Shown here one piece after another: positions 1-6,000 of a DNA stretch of 6,320 nt (the stretch's first letter is position 1; each line of letters opens with the position of its first letter). Location: positions 1 to 6,320 of the forward strand of contig JBIQKZ010000035.1 of NCBI GenBank assembly GCA_044464765.1, given 5' to 3'. The translations under genes and the position numbers were made by a program. The notes beneath the pieces are model-generated. The model did no database searches and had not been told where the DNA came from. It saw nothing but the letters and a program-made list of their open reading frames with translations. This DNA comes from JBIQKZ01 sp044464765 (GTDB taxonomy: Bacteria; Pseudomonadota; Gammaproteobacteria; Burkholderiales; Burkholderiaceae_B).

Positions 1-21
1 TCGCAAAAACAAGTCTAATGA

Positions 22-201
22 ATGTCGCTGTCCCCCGTTTATGATGAAGAGCCCCGTTGCCCACATAAGCTGGCCCCTTTATCGATCGGCCAACTTAAAG
101 CGGACAATGTTGAATGCGGCTACCATGGGTTGATGTTCGACTGCTCCGGCACCTGTATTCGCGTTCCGGGCCAGCCCAACATCCCTTCTTCGGGTCGAAC
201 G
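22..201 (+). pseudogene. Remnant of a Rieske [2Fe-2S] aromatic oxygenase subunit
   Basis: The frame starting at 22 encodes a recognisable Rieske iron-sulphur domain core. C13-P-H15, 16 residues, then C32-G-Y-H35 is the full CxH...CxxH ligand set, followed by a GLMFDCSGTCIRVPGQ-type strand as in vanillate O-demethylase-like oxygenases. Intact family members have roughly 40 residues before the first Cys and some 300 residues in total, including a mononuclear iron domain. Here two in-frame stops (16-21) sit just before the ATG, and Rieske similarity fades after about residue 57. The frame runs on to 399 as unrelated sequence that overlaps the next gene. No ribosome binding site precedes 22. I read this as an internal relic of a decayed or deleted oxygenase gene. 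A frameshifted N-terminus lying left of the window cannot be excluded. The right boundary is approximate. Confidence 0.72.
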
Positions 202-308
202 CTTTTCCTGGAGACCCCACGCTCTTATCTTGTTAGCCCCTTGGCCGGGCACGATGCTTGCATGGATGTCACAGAAATATTCATCCAGAACACACCAGGA
301 GCGATGTC

Positions 309-719
309 ATGGGAGAGATATTCCACAAGTTTGCTGAAGCCTCCTCGCGGGCAACAGGGACGCCCTGGGCCTTTTGCATCGCACTGGCCCTGGTTTTGAT
401 CTGGGCAGTATCGGGACCCTTCTTCGGTTTTTCGGACACTTGGCAATTAGTGATTAATACAGGCACCACCATTGTCACCTTCATCATGGTGTTCTTGATC
501 CAGAACGCGCAAAACCGCGATTGCATCGCGCAGCAACTAAAACTGGATGAGCTTCTCTGGGCCGTCAAGGGTGCCCGGGTCGAAATGATTAATCTGGAAC
601 AGCTAAGCGACCAGGAACTGGCAGTACTGCAGGCACGATTTCAAGAGATTGGCCGCACGCAGGGGCGTTCGCCCATCGCGCCTGAGGAACCAGGGAAAGC
701 TGTTTCGGCTGAACAATAA
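309..719 (+). CDS. Low-affinity iron permease family small membrane protein
   Basis: This 136-residue protein resembles the bacterial low-affinity iron permease family (Pfam Iron_permease). It has two predicted inner-membrane helices (about residues 17-38 and 46-66). Between and after them runs the strongly conserved block GPFFGFSDTWQLVINTGTT...FLIQNAQNRD (residues 37-71), followed by the typical amphipathic stretch QLKLDELLWAVKGAR (76-90) and an acidic, helical C-terminus. The ATG at 309 is chosen because AGGAG at 297-301 lies 7 bases upstream and family members begin just before the first helix. The same frame extends upstream to a TTG at 258 with no such support. Despite the family name, iron transport by the bacterial proteins is weakly established, so the role is inferred from the family only. 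The gene stands alone between the Rieske relic and the convergent pnp gene. Confidence 0.85.
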   Translation: MGEIFHKFAEASSRATGTPWAFCIALALVLIWAVSGPFFGFSDTWQLVINTGTTIVTFIMVFLIQNAQNRDCIAQQLKLDELLWAVKGARVEMINLEQLSDQELAVLQARFQEIGRTQGRSPIAPEEPGKAVSAEQ

Positions 720-768
720 GAACCACCAAGAATGAGTTTCAATGGTGAACCCTGCGAGAACAATCCAC

Positions 769-797
769 AAAAAAGCCAGTGTCGCAAGACACTGGCT
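769..797 (-). terminator. Rho-independent terminator after pnp
   Basis: A perfect 10-bp inverted repeat lies at 774-783 and 788-797 with a 4-base loop. On the minus strand it is followed by a run of T (complement of the A run 769-774). The T run is only on the minus side, so it ends leftward transcription, that is the rpsO-pnp message, about 117 bases past the pnp stop. The iron permease gene coming the other way has no comparable T run here. Confidence 0.88.
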
Positions 798-865
798 GAT
801 AGCACTACAAGTAACCTACGTATTTCTTCGCGGTGCACACTGAGGCAGATAAATATCGAACCTCA

Positions 866-891
866 AGCAGCTCGACGAACGAGCTAACGCT
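866..891 (-). other. Stem-loop in the pnp 3' untranslated region
   Basis: The arms 869-874 and 880-885 (AGCTCG/CGAGCT) pair around a 5-base loop. AGC at 866-868 can extend the stem to GCT at 889-891 across a 3-base bulge. No T run follows on either strand, so it is not a standard terminator. It may act as a 3' processing stop or have no role. Confidence 0.4.
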
Positions 892-914
892 AAAGGGGTT
901 CCCCCCTCAGCGCC

Positions 915-3074
915 TTACTCAGCCTGAACGTCGGATGCAGCCGCCGCCGGGCCCTGCGGGCCACCCTGGGCTTCGATGCCGCCTATCGCCTTCATGGAAA
1001 GACGCAGACGACCCTTGTCGTCGGCTTCGATGACCTTGATGCGCACGCTTTGGCCCACCTTCAGAACATCGTTGATATTGTTGATCCGATAGTTGGCGAT
1101 TTCGGAAATATGCAGCAAGCCGTCGCGGCCAGGCAAGACCTGGACGATGGCGCCGAAATCCAGTAGACGCAACACAGGGCCTTCATACTCTTGGCCAACC
1201 TCGACATCGGCCGTGAGTTCTTTGATACGGCGCTCCGCCTCGCGGGCCTTGTCCAGATCGGCGCTGGAAATCGTGATCGTGCCATCGTCGCCAATGTCGA
1301 TCTGCGTGCCGGTTTCCTCGGTCAGCGCACGGATGGTTGCACCACCCTTGCCGATCACGTCGCGAATCTTTTCAGGATTGATCTTGACGCTCAGCATGCG
1401 AGGGGCAAACTCAGACAACTCGGTGCGCGAGCCTTCGAGTGCCTCCTGCATTTTCTGAAGAATATGCAAGCGGCCTTCGCGGGCCTGACCCAATGCAACT
1501 TGCATGATTTCCTTGGTGATACCCTGGATCTTGATGTCCATTTGCAGTGCGGTAATACCATCCACCGTACCCGCCACCTTGAAGTCCATGTCGCCCAGGT
1601 GATCTTCATCGCCAAGAATGTCGGTGAGCACGGCAAACTTGCCACCGTCTTTGATAAGACCCATGGCAACACCTGCCACATGATTCTTGATCGGCACACC
1701 GGCGTCCATCATGGCCAGCGACCCGCCGCACACCGACGCCATCGACGAAGAACCGTTGGACTCGGTAATTTCCGACACCACGCGAATGGTGTACTGGAAG
1801 TCTTGTGGCTCGGGCAACAGAGCAATAAGAGCACGCTTGGCAAGCCGGCCGTGGCCGATTTCACGGCGCTTTGGAACACCGAAACGGCCGGTTTCACCCG
1901 TGGCAAACGGAGGGAAGTTGTAGTGCAGCATGAAGCGATCACGTGACTCGCCCATAATGGAATCGATGATCTGTTCGTCTTGCTTGGTTCCCAGAGTGGC
2001 GACCACCAGTGCCTGTGTTTCACCTCGTGTGAACAAAACGCTGCCGTGGGCGCGTGGCAGGATCCCCAGGCGAATGGCGATGGGCCGCACCGTACGCGTG
2101 TCGCGCCCGTCGATGCGGGGTTCGCCGCTTAGAATCTGGCTGCGCACGATCTGGGATTCCAGATCGAACAGAATGTTTTCAACTTCGACGCTGTCGGGGG
2201 CGACCTCGCCGCGCGCATGTGCGTGCTCTTCCAGTTTCGCCTTGACGTCGGCATAGACATTCCGAAGCTGCGTGGTGCGCTCTTGCTTTTCACGAACACG
2301 GTACGCTGCTTGCAGGCTTTCCAGGGCAGCCGCCTTGATCGCCGTGATCAGGATCTCGTTCTTGGCGGGCGGCTGCCAATCCCACTCGGGCTTGCCGGCC
2401 TGCGCCACCAAATCGTGAATGGCGTTGATGACCGCTTGCATTTGCTCGTGGCCATACACCACACCGCCCAACATGATTTCCTCGGAAAGCTCCTGGGCCT
2501 CGGACTCGACCATCAACACAGCAGCTTCGGTGCCGGCAACCACCAGATTCAGCTTGGACTCTTTAAGTTGCGCTGTCGTGGGGTTGACCACGTACTGGCC
2601 GTCCACATAGCCCACGCGCGCTGCGCCGATAGGGCCATTGAACGGAATGCCGGAGATGGCCAAGGCTGCCGACGCGCCGATCATGGCGGCGATGTCGGGA
2701 TCGACTTCCGGATTGACCGAAACCGTATGGATAATGACCTGAACGTCGTTATAGAAACCTTCGGGGAACAAAGGCCGCAACGGGCGATCAATCAGGCGGG
2801 AAGTAAGGGTTTCTTTTTCCGACGGCTTGCCTTCGCGCTTGAAGAAGCCGCCCGGGATGCGGCCGGCCGCATACGTTTTCTCGATATAGTCAACCGTTAA
2901 AGGAAAGAAATCCTGGCCGGGCTTGGCCTTCTTGGCGGCGACAACCGTCGCCAAGACCACTGTATCGTCAATCGTAACCAATACAGAACCCGAGGCTTGA
3001 CGAGCAATCTCGCCGGTTTCCAGAACCACGGTATGCTGACCATACTGGAACGATTTGGTCGCTTTATTAAACAT
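915..3074 (-). CDS. pnp: Polyribonucleotide nucleotidyltransferase (PNPase)
   Basis: PNPase degrades RNA 3' to 5' by phosphorolysis, releasing nucleoside diphosphates; it works as a cytoplasmic trimer, often with RNase E in the degradosome. The 719-residue product has the full family architecture: first RNase PH domain (about 10-145), helical linker (about 240-310), catalytic second RNase PH domain (about 320-540), KH domain (about 558-617) with the GxxG loop G575-K-G-G578, and S1 domain (about 623-695). Catalytic-core signatures visible are FFKREG (77-82), RPLRPLFPEGF (97-107), the SSSMASVCGG phosphate site (442-451) and the acidic run ILGDEDHLGDMDFK (486-499). A short Gly/Ala-rich tail follows S1. 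Length and domains are normal. The ATG at 3072-3074 has AAGGA (3084-3088) 9 bases upstream. It lies downstream of rpsO, and the intergenic hairpin sits directly before its ribosome binding site, suggesting post-transcriptional control. Confidence 0.98.
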   Translation of the reverse strand: MFNKATKSFQYGQHTVVLETGEIARQASGSVLVTIDDTVVLATVVAAKKAKPGQDFFPLTVDYIEKTYAAGRIPGGFFKREGKPSEKETLTSRLIDRPLRPLFPEGFYNDVQVIIHTVSVNPEVDPDIAAMIGASAALAISGIPFNGPIGAARVGYVDGQYVVNPTTAQLKESKLNLVVAGTEAAVLMVESEAQELSEEIMLGGVVYGHEQMQAVINAIHDLVAQAGKPEWDWQPPAKNEILITAIKAAALESLQAAYRVREKQERTTQLRNVYADVKAKLEEHAHARGEVAPDSVEVENILFDLESQIVRSQILSGEPRIDGRDTRTVRPIAIRLGILPRAHGSVLFTRGETQALVVATLGTKQDEQIIDSIMGESRDRFMLHYNFPPFATGETGRFGVPKRREIGHGRLAKRALIALLPEPQDFQYTIRVVSEITESNGSSSMASVCGGSLAMMDAGVPIKNHVAGVAMGLIKDGGKFAVLTDILGDEDHLGDMDFKVAGTVDGITALQMDIKIQGITKEIMQVALGQAREGRLHILQKMQEALEGSRTELSEFAPRMLSVKINPEKIRDVIGKGGATIRALTEETGTQIDIGDDGTITISSADLDKAREAERRIKELTADVEVGQEYEGPVLRLLDFGAIVQVLPGRDGLLHISEIANYRINNINDVLKVGQSVRIKVIEADDKGRLRLSMKAIGGIEAQGGPQGPAAAASDVQAE

Positions 3075-3093
3075 TACAATTTATCCTTACAAT

Positions 3094-3138
3094 AAAAAAA
3101 CCGTGTGCACAGCGAACCTCGTCGCCGTGCACACGGTT
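3094..3138 (-). terminator. rpsO-pnp intergenic terminator / leader hairpin
   Basis: On the minus strand the arms 3138-3127 and 3110-3099 form a 12-bp stem. It continues through a G.U pair (3126/3111) and four more pairs (3125-3122/3115-3112), giving 17 continuous pairs and a 6-base loop. Seven T follow (complement of A 3094-3100). This is a textbook intrinsic terminator behind rpsO. It also ends only about 6 bases before the pnp AAGGA and 19 bases before the pnp ATG, so any read-through pnp message carries this structure in its leader. In E. coli an RNase III-cut hairpin in the pnp leader underlies PNPase autocontrol; a similar double role here is inference. Confidence 0.9.
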
Positions 3139-3166
3139 GCACATAATGGGGAGCCAGCCCCGGGTA

Positions 3167-3436
3167 TCACTTGCGCAGACCGAGCTTTTCGATCAGGGCG
3201 CGATACGAATCGGGATTGCGACCTTTCAGGTAATCCAGCAATTTGCGACGACGACTAACCATACGCAGCAGGCCACGACGCGAATGGTGATCTTTCAAGT
3301 GTGTTTTGAAGTGGCCGGTAAGCTCGTTGATGCGAGCGGTGAGCAATGCCACTTGTACTTCGGGTGAACCGGTATCGCCTTGAGCGCGTTGAAATTGTGC
3401 GACGATGTCGGCTTTCTTGATGTCAGATACAGACAT
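3167..3436 (-). CDS. rpsO: 30S ribosomal protein S15
   Basis: S15 binds the central domain of 16S rRNA at the helix 20/21/22 junction early in 30S assembly. The 89-residue product has exactly the usual length. It shows the family hallmarks DTGSPEVQVALLTARI (residues 21-36), the rRNA-binding segment HFKTHLKDHHSRRGLLRMV (42-60) with the invariant HHSRRGLL, then RRRKLLDYLK and the terminal ALIEKLGLRK. The start at 3434-3436 is chosen because it fits the family N-terminus and has AAGAGGAA (3441-3448) at proper spacing. An in-frame ATG six codons upstream (3452-3454) would place this ribosome binding site inside the coding region, so it is rejected. It is first in the rpsO-pnp unit. The leader contains candidate regulatory hairpins, and a consensus TATAAT lies about 180 bases upstream. 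Confidence 0.98.
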   Translation of the reverse strand: MSVSDIKKADIVAQFQRAQGDTGSPEVQVALLTARINELTGHFKTHLKDHHSRRGLLRMVSRRRKLLDYLKGRNPDSYRALIEKLGLRK

Positions 3437-3455
3437 TTGATTCCTCTTTAACATG

Positions 3456-3479
3456 CGTCAGAGCCGAGGCGCCCTGACG
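3456..3479 (-). promoter_or_regulatory. Candidate S15-responsive hairpin in the rpsO leader
   Basis: On the minus strand CGUCAG (3479-3474) pairs with CUGACG (3461-3456). The stem then continues through G.U (3473/3462), G-C (3472/3463) and C-G (3471/3464), giving 9 continuous pairs and a 6-base loop. The hairpin ends about 7 bases before the AAGAGGAA ribosome binding site of rpsO. A G.U next to G-C is the pair S15 recognises in 16S rRNA helix 22, and S15 represses its own mRNA in several bacteria. The structure and the tandem pairs are seen directly; S15 binding is inferred. Confidence 0.45.
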
Positions 3480-3558
3480 TGGGGGTAATAAACACGATAG
3501 AATTTACTTAAGGCGCAGCTACAGGCAGCACGGCTACAAACGGCACAGCCATAAACCA

Positions 3559-3596
3559 AGCAGCGCGGCCCTGTAAGGCCAGAAAAATGCGCTGCT
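3559..3596 (-). promoter_or_regulatory. Nested stem-loop in the distal rpsO leader
   Basis: The outer 8-bp arms are 3559-3566 (AGCAGCGC) and 3589-3596 (GCGCTGCT). They enclose a second 4-bp stem GGCC/GGCC (3567-3570 with 3577-3580, 6-base loop). An 8-base A/T-rich bulge (3581-3588) lies on one side only. It falls between the predicted rpsO promoter and gene, so it would be near the 5' end of the mRNA. No T run follows either arm, so a terminator is unlikely. The role is unknown. Confidence 0.4.
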
Positions 3597-3615
3597 CTTC
3601 GCCAAAAGATGGAAC

Positions 3616-3621
3616 ATTATA
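3616..3621 (-). promoter_or_regulatory. Candidate -10 box of the rpsO promoter
   Basis: The minus strand reads a perfect TATAAT here, which would place the transcription start near 3609 and give rpsO a leader of about 170 bases. The expected -35 position (about 3639-3645, minus-strand CCAGCA or TCCAGC) is a poor match to TTGACA, and there is no extended -10 TG. It is therefore supported by one box only. No better pair stands out between it and rpsO. Confidence 0.5.
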
Positions 3622-3708
3622 CCGGAATCCCGAAGACATGCTGGAATTTCCCGGGGCATTTATTTTATTTATCCGGGCTTTAACCTAAGCCAGGACTGAA
3701 GCAGCGCC

Positions 3709-4251
3709 ATGAACTTATTCGCCATTCGCCACCTTGCCACAGGTTTTATACGCCAGCCACTGCTGGCGGCCAGCTTCGCAGTTGTGCTTGGCGGGTGCGC
3801 CACCTATGCCGAAATACCGCCCGGCACACCGATCAGCCAGGTCAAGGCGCAAATGGGTTCCCCCACCCTGGCCTGCCCCCTGCCCAATGGCGGCCAGCGC
3901 CTGGTCTGGAGCGGCCAGCCCTTTGGTCAATTTGCGTGGGGAACCAATGTCGACTCAGCCGGCCGGATCGATCAAATCCAGCCATTGCTGACCGACCGCC
4001 ATTTCAAGGTGCTAAGCGAGGGGCAATGGACGCCTGAGCAGGTAACATGCGAATTCGGCCCACCTGCCGAAAAGGCGGGCGTGGGGTTGCCATCGAATAT
4101 CCAGATCGTCTGGAGCTACCGCTATCTTCAAGACGGCGTATGGAACTCGCTGATGCACGTGTATTTCGGCACCACCGGCGAATTCGTCACCCGGCACCAT
4201 CCCGGCCCCGACCCACTGTACGAAAGAGAGCGGTTTCCGTTTTTATTTTAG
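3709..4251 (+). CDS. Putative outer-membrane lipoprotein, BamE/SmpA-like repeats
   Basis: The 180-residue protein starts with a lipoprotein signal peptide: basic residues at R7 and R15, a hydrophobic stretch (about 18-28) and the lipobox L27-G-G-C30. Ala at +2 after C30 favours the outer membrane. The mature part seems to contain two related units, PGTPISQVKAQMGSP (38-52) with a following VWSG segment, and a second with EGQWTPEQVTCEFGPP leading to IVWSYRY...VYFGTTGEFV. This turn-helix-GxP-then-strands pattern resembles BamE/SmpA-OmlA domains, but that is a pattern match by eye and the exact family is uncertain. The ribosome binding site is weak (AGGA at 3692-3695, 13 bases away). It diverges from rpsO and converges with pssA, so it is probably a single-gene unit. 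No enzyme motifs are seen. Confidence 0.82.
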   Translation: MNLFAIRHLATGFIRQPLLAASFAVVLGGCATYAEIPPGTPISQVKAQMGSPTLACPLPNGGQRLVWSGQPFGQFAWGTNVDSAGRIDQIQPLLTDRHFKVLSEGQWTPEQVTCEFGPPAEKAGVGLPSNIQIVWSYRYLQDGVWNSLMHVYFGTTGEFVTRHHPGPDPLYERERFPFLF

Positions 4252-4318
4252 GCCCCTCGTGAACACCCAAGCAGAAGGCCTCATTGGCGCAAAAGGGAGC
4301 GGTCTCCGTTCTTTCTTT
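4223..4318. repeat. Imperfect 27-base direct repeat at the lipoprotein 3' end
   Basis: Copy one (4223-4249) and copy two (4292-4318) match at 22 of 27 bases and are 69 bases apart, a multiple of three. Copy one encodes the last residues of the lipoprotein (RERFPFLF). Copy two, past the stop and in the same frame, would read RERSPFFL. It may be a decayed duplication of the gene end or convergent T-rich 3' sequence. Confidence 0.5.
4294..4318. terminator. Weak terminator-like hairpin between convergent genes
   Basis: GGAG (4296-4299) and CTCC (4304-4307) can form a 4-bp stem with a T-rich tail on the plus strand (to 4318) and a short T run on the minus strand. It is the only candidate in the 73 bases between the lipoprotein and pssA stops. 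It is too short to be convincing. Confidence 0.25.
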
Positions 4319-4324
4319 CAGGAC

Positions 4325-5179
4325 TTAGTTGGATCGGCCAGACGAATCATCATCGATGGATTGATCCCGAATGGTATGCGGCGGCGGTGATGCCGCTGCC
4401 CCACCCGGCGCGCCTTCATGTTCATGGCGACGACGGCTGCTGAGCTTGCGGGCCCGCTGCCAGCGCCAGTACATGACGACCCATCCGGACAGCCCATAGA
4501 GCACAAACAGACCAAACAGAACCAGCGGCGGGTCGCTGGACACGAACACGAAACCCGCGACAACCACCAACATAACCCAGAACGGTACGCTATGGCCCAA
4601 GGCGAACGATTTTCCGCTATAGAACGGCGCATTCGTCACCATGGCAATGCCGGCGTAAACGGTAATGAAAAACGCCATCCAGACGATGGTTAGATCTTGC
4701 AGAAGCAGCTTGTTGTCGACGGCCAACCAGATAAAGCCCGCGACCAGCGCCGCAGCCGCAGGACTGGGCAGCCCCTGGAAAAAACGTTTGTCGACGGTGG
4801 CAATATTGGTATTGAAGCGCGCCAGTCGCAATGCCGCGCCAACCACATAAATAAACGCCGCCAGCCAGCCCCAGCGGCCCAGGCCTTGCAGCGACCACAC
4901 ATACATGACCAGGGCCGGCGCAATGCCGAATGACGTCATGTCGGACAGCGAATCGTATTGCTCTCCGAAGGCGGATTGGGTGTTGGTCAGGCGCGCAACG
5001 CGGCCATCCATGCCATCGAACACCATGGCCACGAAAATGGCGATGGCAGCCACTTCGAACCGGCCGTTCATGGCTTGTACGACCGCATAAAAACCGGCAA
5101 ACAGATTGGCGGTGGTGAAAGCATTGGGCAACAGATAAATACTGCGCCGCCGCCTGGATTCGTCCGAAGTATTAGGCAT
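4325..5179 (-). CDS. pssA: CDP-diacylglycerol-serine O-phosphatidyltransferase
   Basis: This integral inner-membrane enzyme transfers phosphatidyl from CDP-diacylglycerol to L-serine, giving phosphatidylserine and CMP, the first committed step to phosphatidylethanolamine. The 284-residue protein carries the complete CDP-alcohol phosphotransferase motif D58-G-x2-A62-R63-x8-G72-x3-D76-x3-D80, which binds the metals and CDP. About eight hydrophobic segments run from residue 15 to 240. It belongs to the membrane-embedded (B. subtilis-like) class, not the PLD-type PssA of E. coli. Residues about 243-284 form a charged, low-complexity cytoplasmic tail, probably disordered. The N-terminus SRRRRSIYLLPNAFTTANLF is typical of the family in betaproteobacteria and fixes the ATG at 5177-5179. 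It begins 27 bases after psd ends, with no clear Shine-Dalgarno in the gap, so translation may be coupled to psd. The product feeds Psd. Confidence 0.95.
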   Translation of the reverse strand: MPNTSDESRRRRSIYLLPNAFTTANLFAGFYAVVQAMNGRFEVAAIAIFVAMVFDGMDGRVARLTNTQSAFGEQYDSLSDMTSFGIAPALVMYVWSLQGLGRWGWLAAFIYVVGAALRLARFNTNIATVDKRFFQGLPSPAAAALVAGFIWLAVDNKLLLQDLTIVWMAFFITVYAGIAMVTNAPFYSGKSFALGHSVPFWVMLVVVAGFVFVSSDPPLVLFGLFVLYGLSGWVVMYWRWQRARKLSSRRRHEHEGAPGGAAASPPPHTIRDQSIDDDSSGRSN

Positions 5180-5206
5180 AATTGAATTTTGGCCGAAAGA
5201 CAGTTT

Positions 5207-5866
5207 TCAGCTTACCACGGGCAATTCCGCCAGCACAGTGCTGGTTGCGCTGACCTTGTCGCCGATAGCCACGCGCGGGCGCGAGCCGGGCGGCAAATAC
5301 ACATCCACCCGCGAACCAAAGCGGATAAAGCCGTAGCGCTGCCCTGCATACAACTGGTCGCCGGGTTTTGAATAGCAGAGGATGCGCTTGGCCACCAGGC
5401 CGGCCACCTGGACTGCCGTCACGACATGTCCTTCAGGGGTGCGCAAGACCATGGCGCTACGTTCGTTCTCAAGCGAAGCCTTGGCCAGCGCGGCATTGAA
5501 AAACTTGCCGGCGAAATAATCAACCGACACGACCTGGCCCTTGACCGGCGAGCGATTGGAATGCACGTTGAAGACATTCATGAACACACTGATCTTAAGC
5601 GTGTCCCGGTCACCGTAATAGCCGTCCTTGGCTTCTTCGACCGCCACAATTCTGCCATCGGCCGGCGACAGTACATTCAGGTCGCCATCGGGCGCCACGC
5701 GGGCGGGATCACGAAAGAACTGCAATACAAAGACCGACAGAATCCAGAACGGAATCGATGCCCACCCAGAGAAAAATGACACAACAACGGAAATAAGCAC
5801 AATGCCGGCCAGAAAAGGCCAGCCTTCACGCGCAATGACGGGATGGGGATAAGGTGGTTTATTCAT
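5207..5866 (-). CDS. psd: Phosphatidylserine decarboxylase proenzyme (short type)
   Basis: Psd converts phosphatidylserine to phosphatidylethanolamine using a pyruvoyl group made by self-cleavage. The 219-residue protein fits the short, archaeal-type (PSD-A) family. It has an N-terminal hydrophobic pair of segments (about 15-50), FFRDPAR (50-56), the SPADG motif with D70, NVFNVHSNRSP with H102, and the self-cleavage site F183-G184-S185. Cleavage before S185 would leave a beta chain of 184 residues and a pyruvoyl-capped alpha chain of 35. D70 and H102 correspond by motif to the Asp and His of the known maturation triad. The start at 5864-5866 gives the usual family N-terminus (PHPVIAREGWPF). 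The frame stays open 33 codons upstream but there runs through the terminator-like hairpin and is not credible. The start has no obvious Shine-Dalgarno. It is followed by pssA, the enzyme for the preceding step. Confidence 0.95.
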   Translation of the reverse strand: MNKPPYPHPVIAREGWPFLAGIVLISVVVSFFSGWASIPFWILSVFVLQFFRDPARVAPDGDLNVLSPADGRIVAVEEAKDGYYGDRDTLKISVFMNVFNVHSNRSPVKGQVVSVDYFAGKFFNAALAKASLENERSAMVLRTPEGHVVTAVQVAGLVAKRILCYSKPGDQLYAGQRYGFIRFGSRVDVYLPPGSRPRVAIGDKVSATSTVLAELPVVS

Positions 5867-5893
5867 AGTAAGCAGAAGAATAACCGAAAGATG

Positions 5894-5972
5894 AAAAAAA
5901 ACGCCCCATTTAGTGAAGCGAGTCCGCAAACCGGACTCCACCGGCGTGCGGAAACAGTTCAGCAATGGGGCG
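5894..5972 (-). terminator. Branched terminator-like structure between ilvC and psd
   Basis: The outer arms 5972-5964 and 5910-5902 (CGCCCCATT/AATGGGGCG) form a perfect 9-bp stem. On the minus strand it is followed at once by eight T (complement of A 5894-5901). The 53-base interior holds another hairpin, GAGTCCG/CGGACTC (5920-5926 with 5932-5938, 5-base loop). The stem plus T8 argues for termination after ilvC, though such a long enclosed loop is unusual. The T run ends 27 bases before the psd start. Confidence 0.68.
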
Positions 5973-5978
5973 CGTATA

Positions 5979-5994
5979 CGGCCCTAAAGGGCCG
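5979..5994 (-). other. Small GC hairpin just after the ilvC stop
   Basis: CGGCCC (5979-5984) and GGGCCG (5989-5994) form a perfect 6-bp stem with a 4-base loop, 7 bases past the ilvC stop. No T run follows. It may protect the ilvC mRNA end, or be incidental. Confidence 0.4.
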
Positions 5995-6000
5995 ACCGGC

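Noticed and set aside
258..308. TTG start for the iron permease-like gene
   Set aside because: The ATG at 309 has AGGAG at ideal spacing and matches the family N-terminus.
1191..1946. Long plus-strand open frame of 251 codons inside pnp, and another of 227 codons at 2217-2900
   Set aside because: Both are antisense to the fully conserved PNPase coding sequence, resemble no known protein, and arise from GC-rich codon bias.
3437..3454. Alternative rpsO start six codons upstream
   Set aside because: It would put the strong ribosome binding site inside the coding region and add residues absent from S15 proteins.
3641..3708. Promoter for the lipoprotein in the A/T-rich stretch near 3659-3672
   Set aside because: Several loose -10-like hexamers occur but none has a credible -35 partner.
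5867..5965. 33-codon N-terminal extension of psd
   Set aside because: It runs through the terminator-like stem and T run, and the family N-terminus fits the ATG at 5866.
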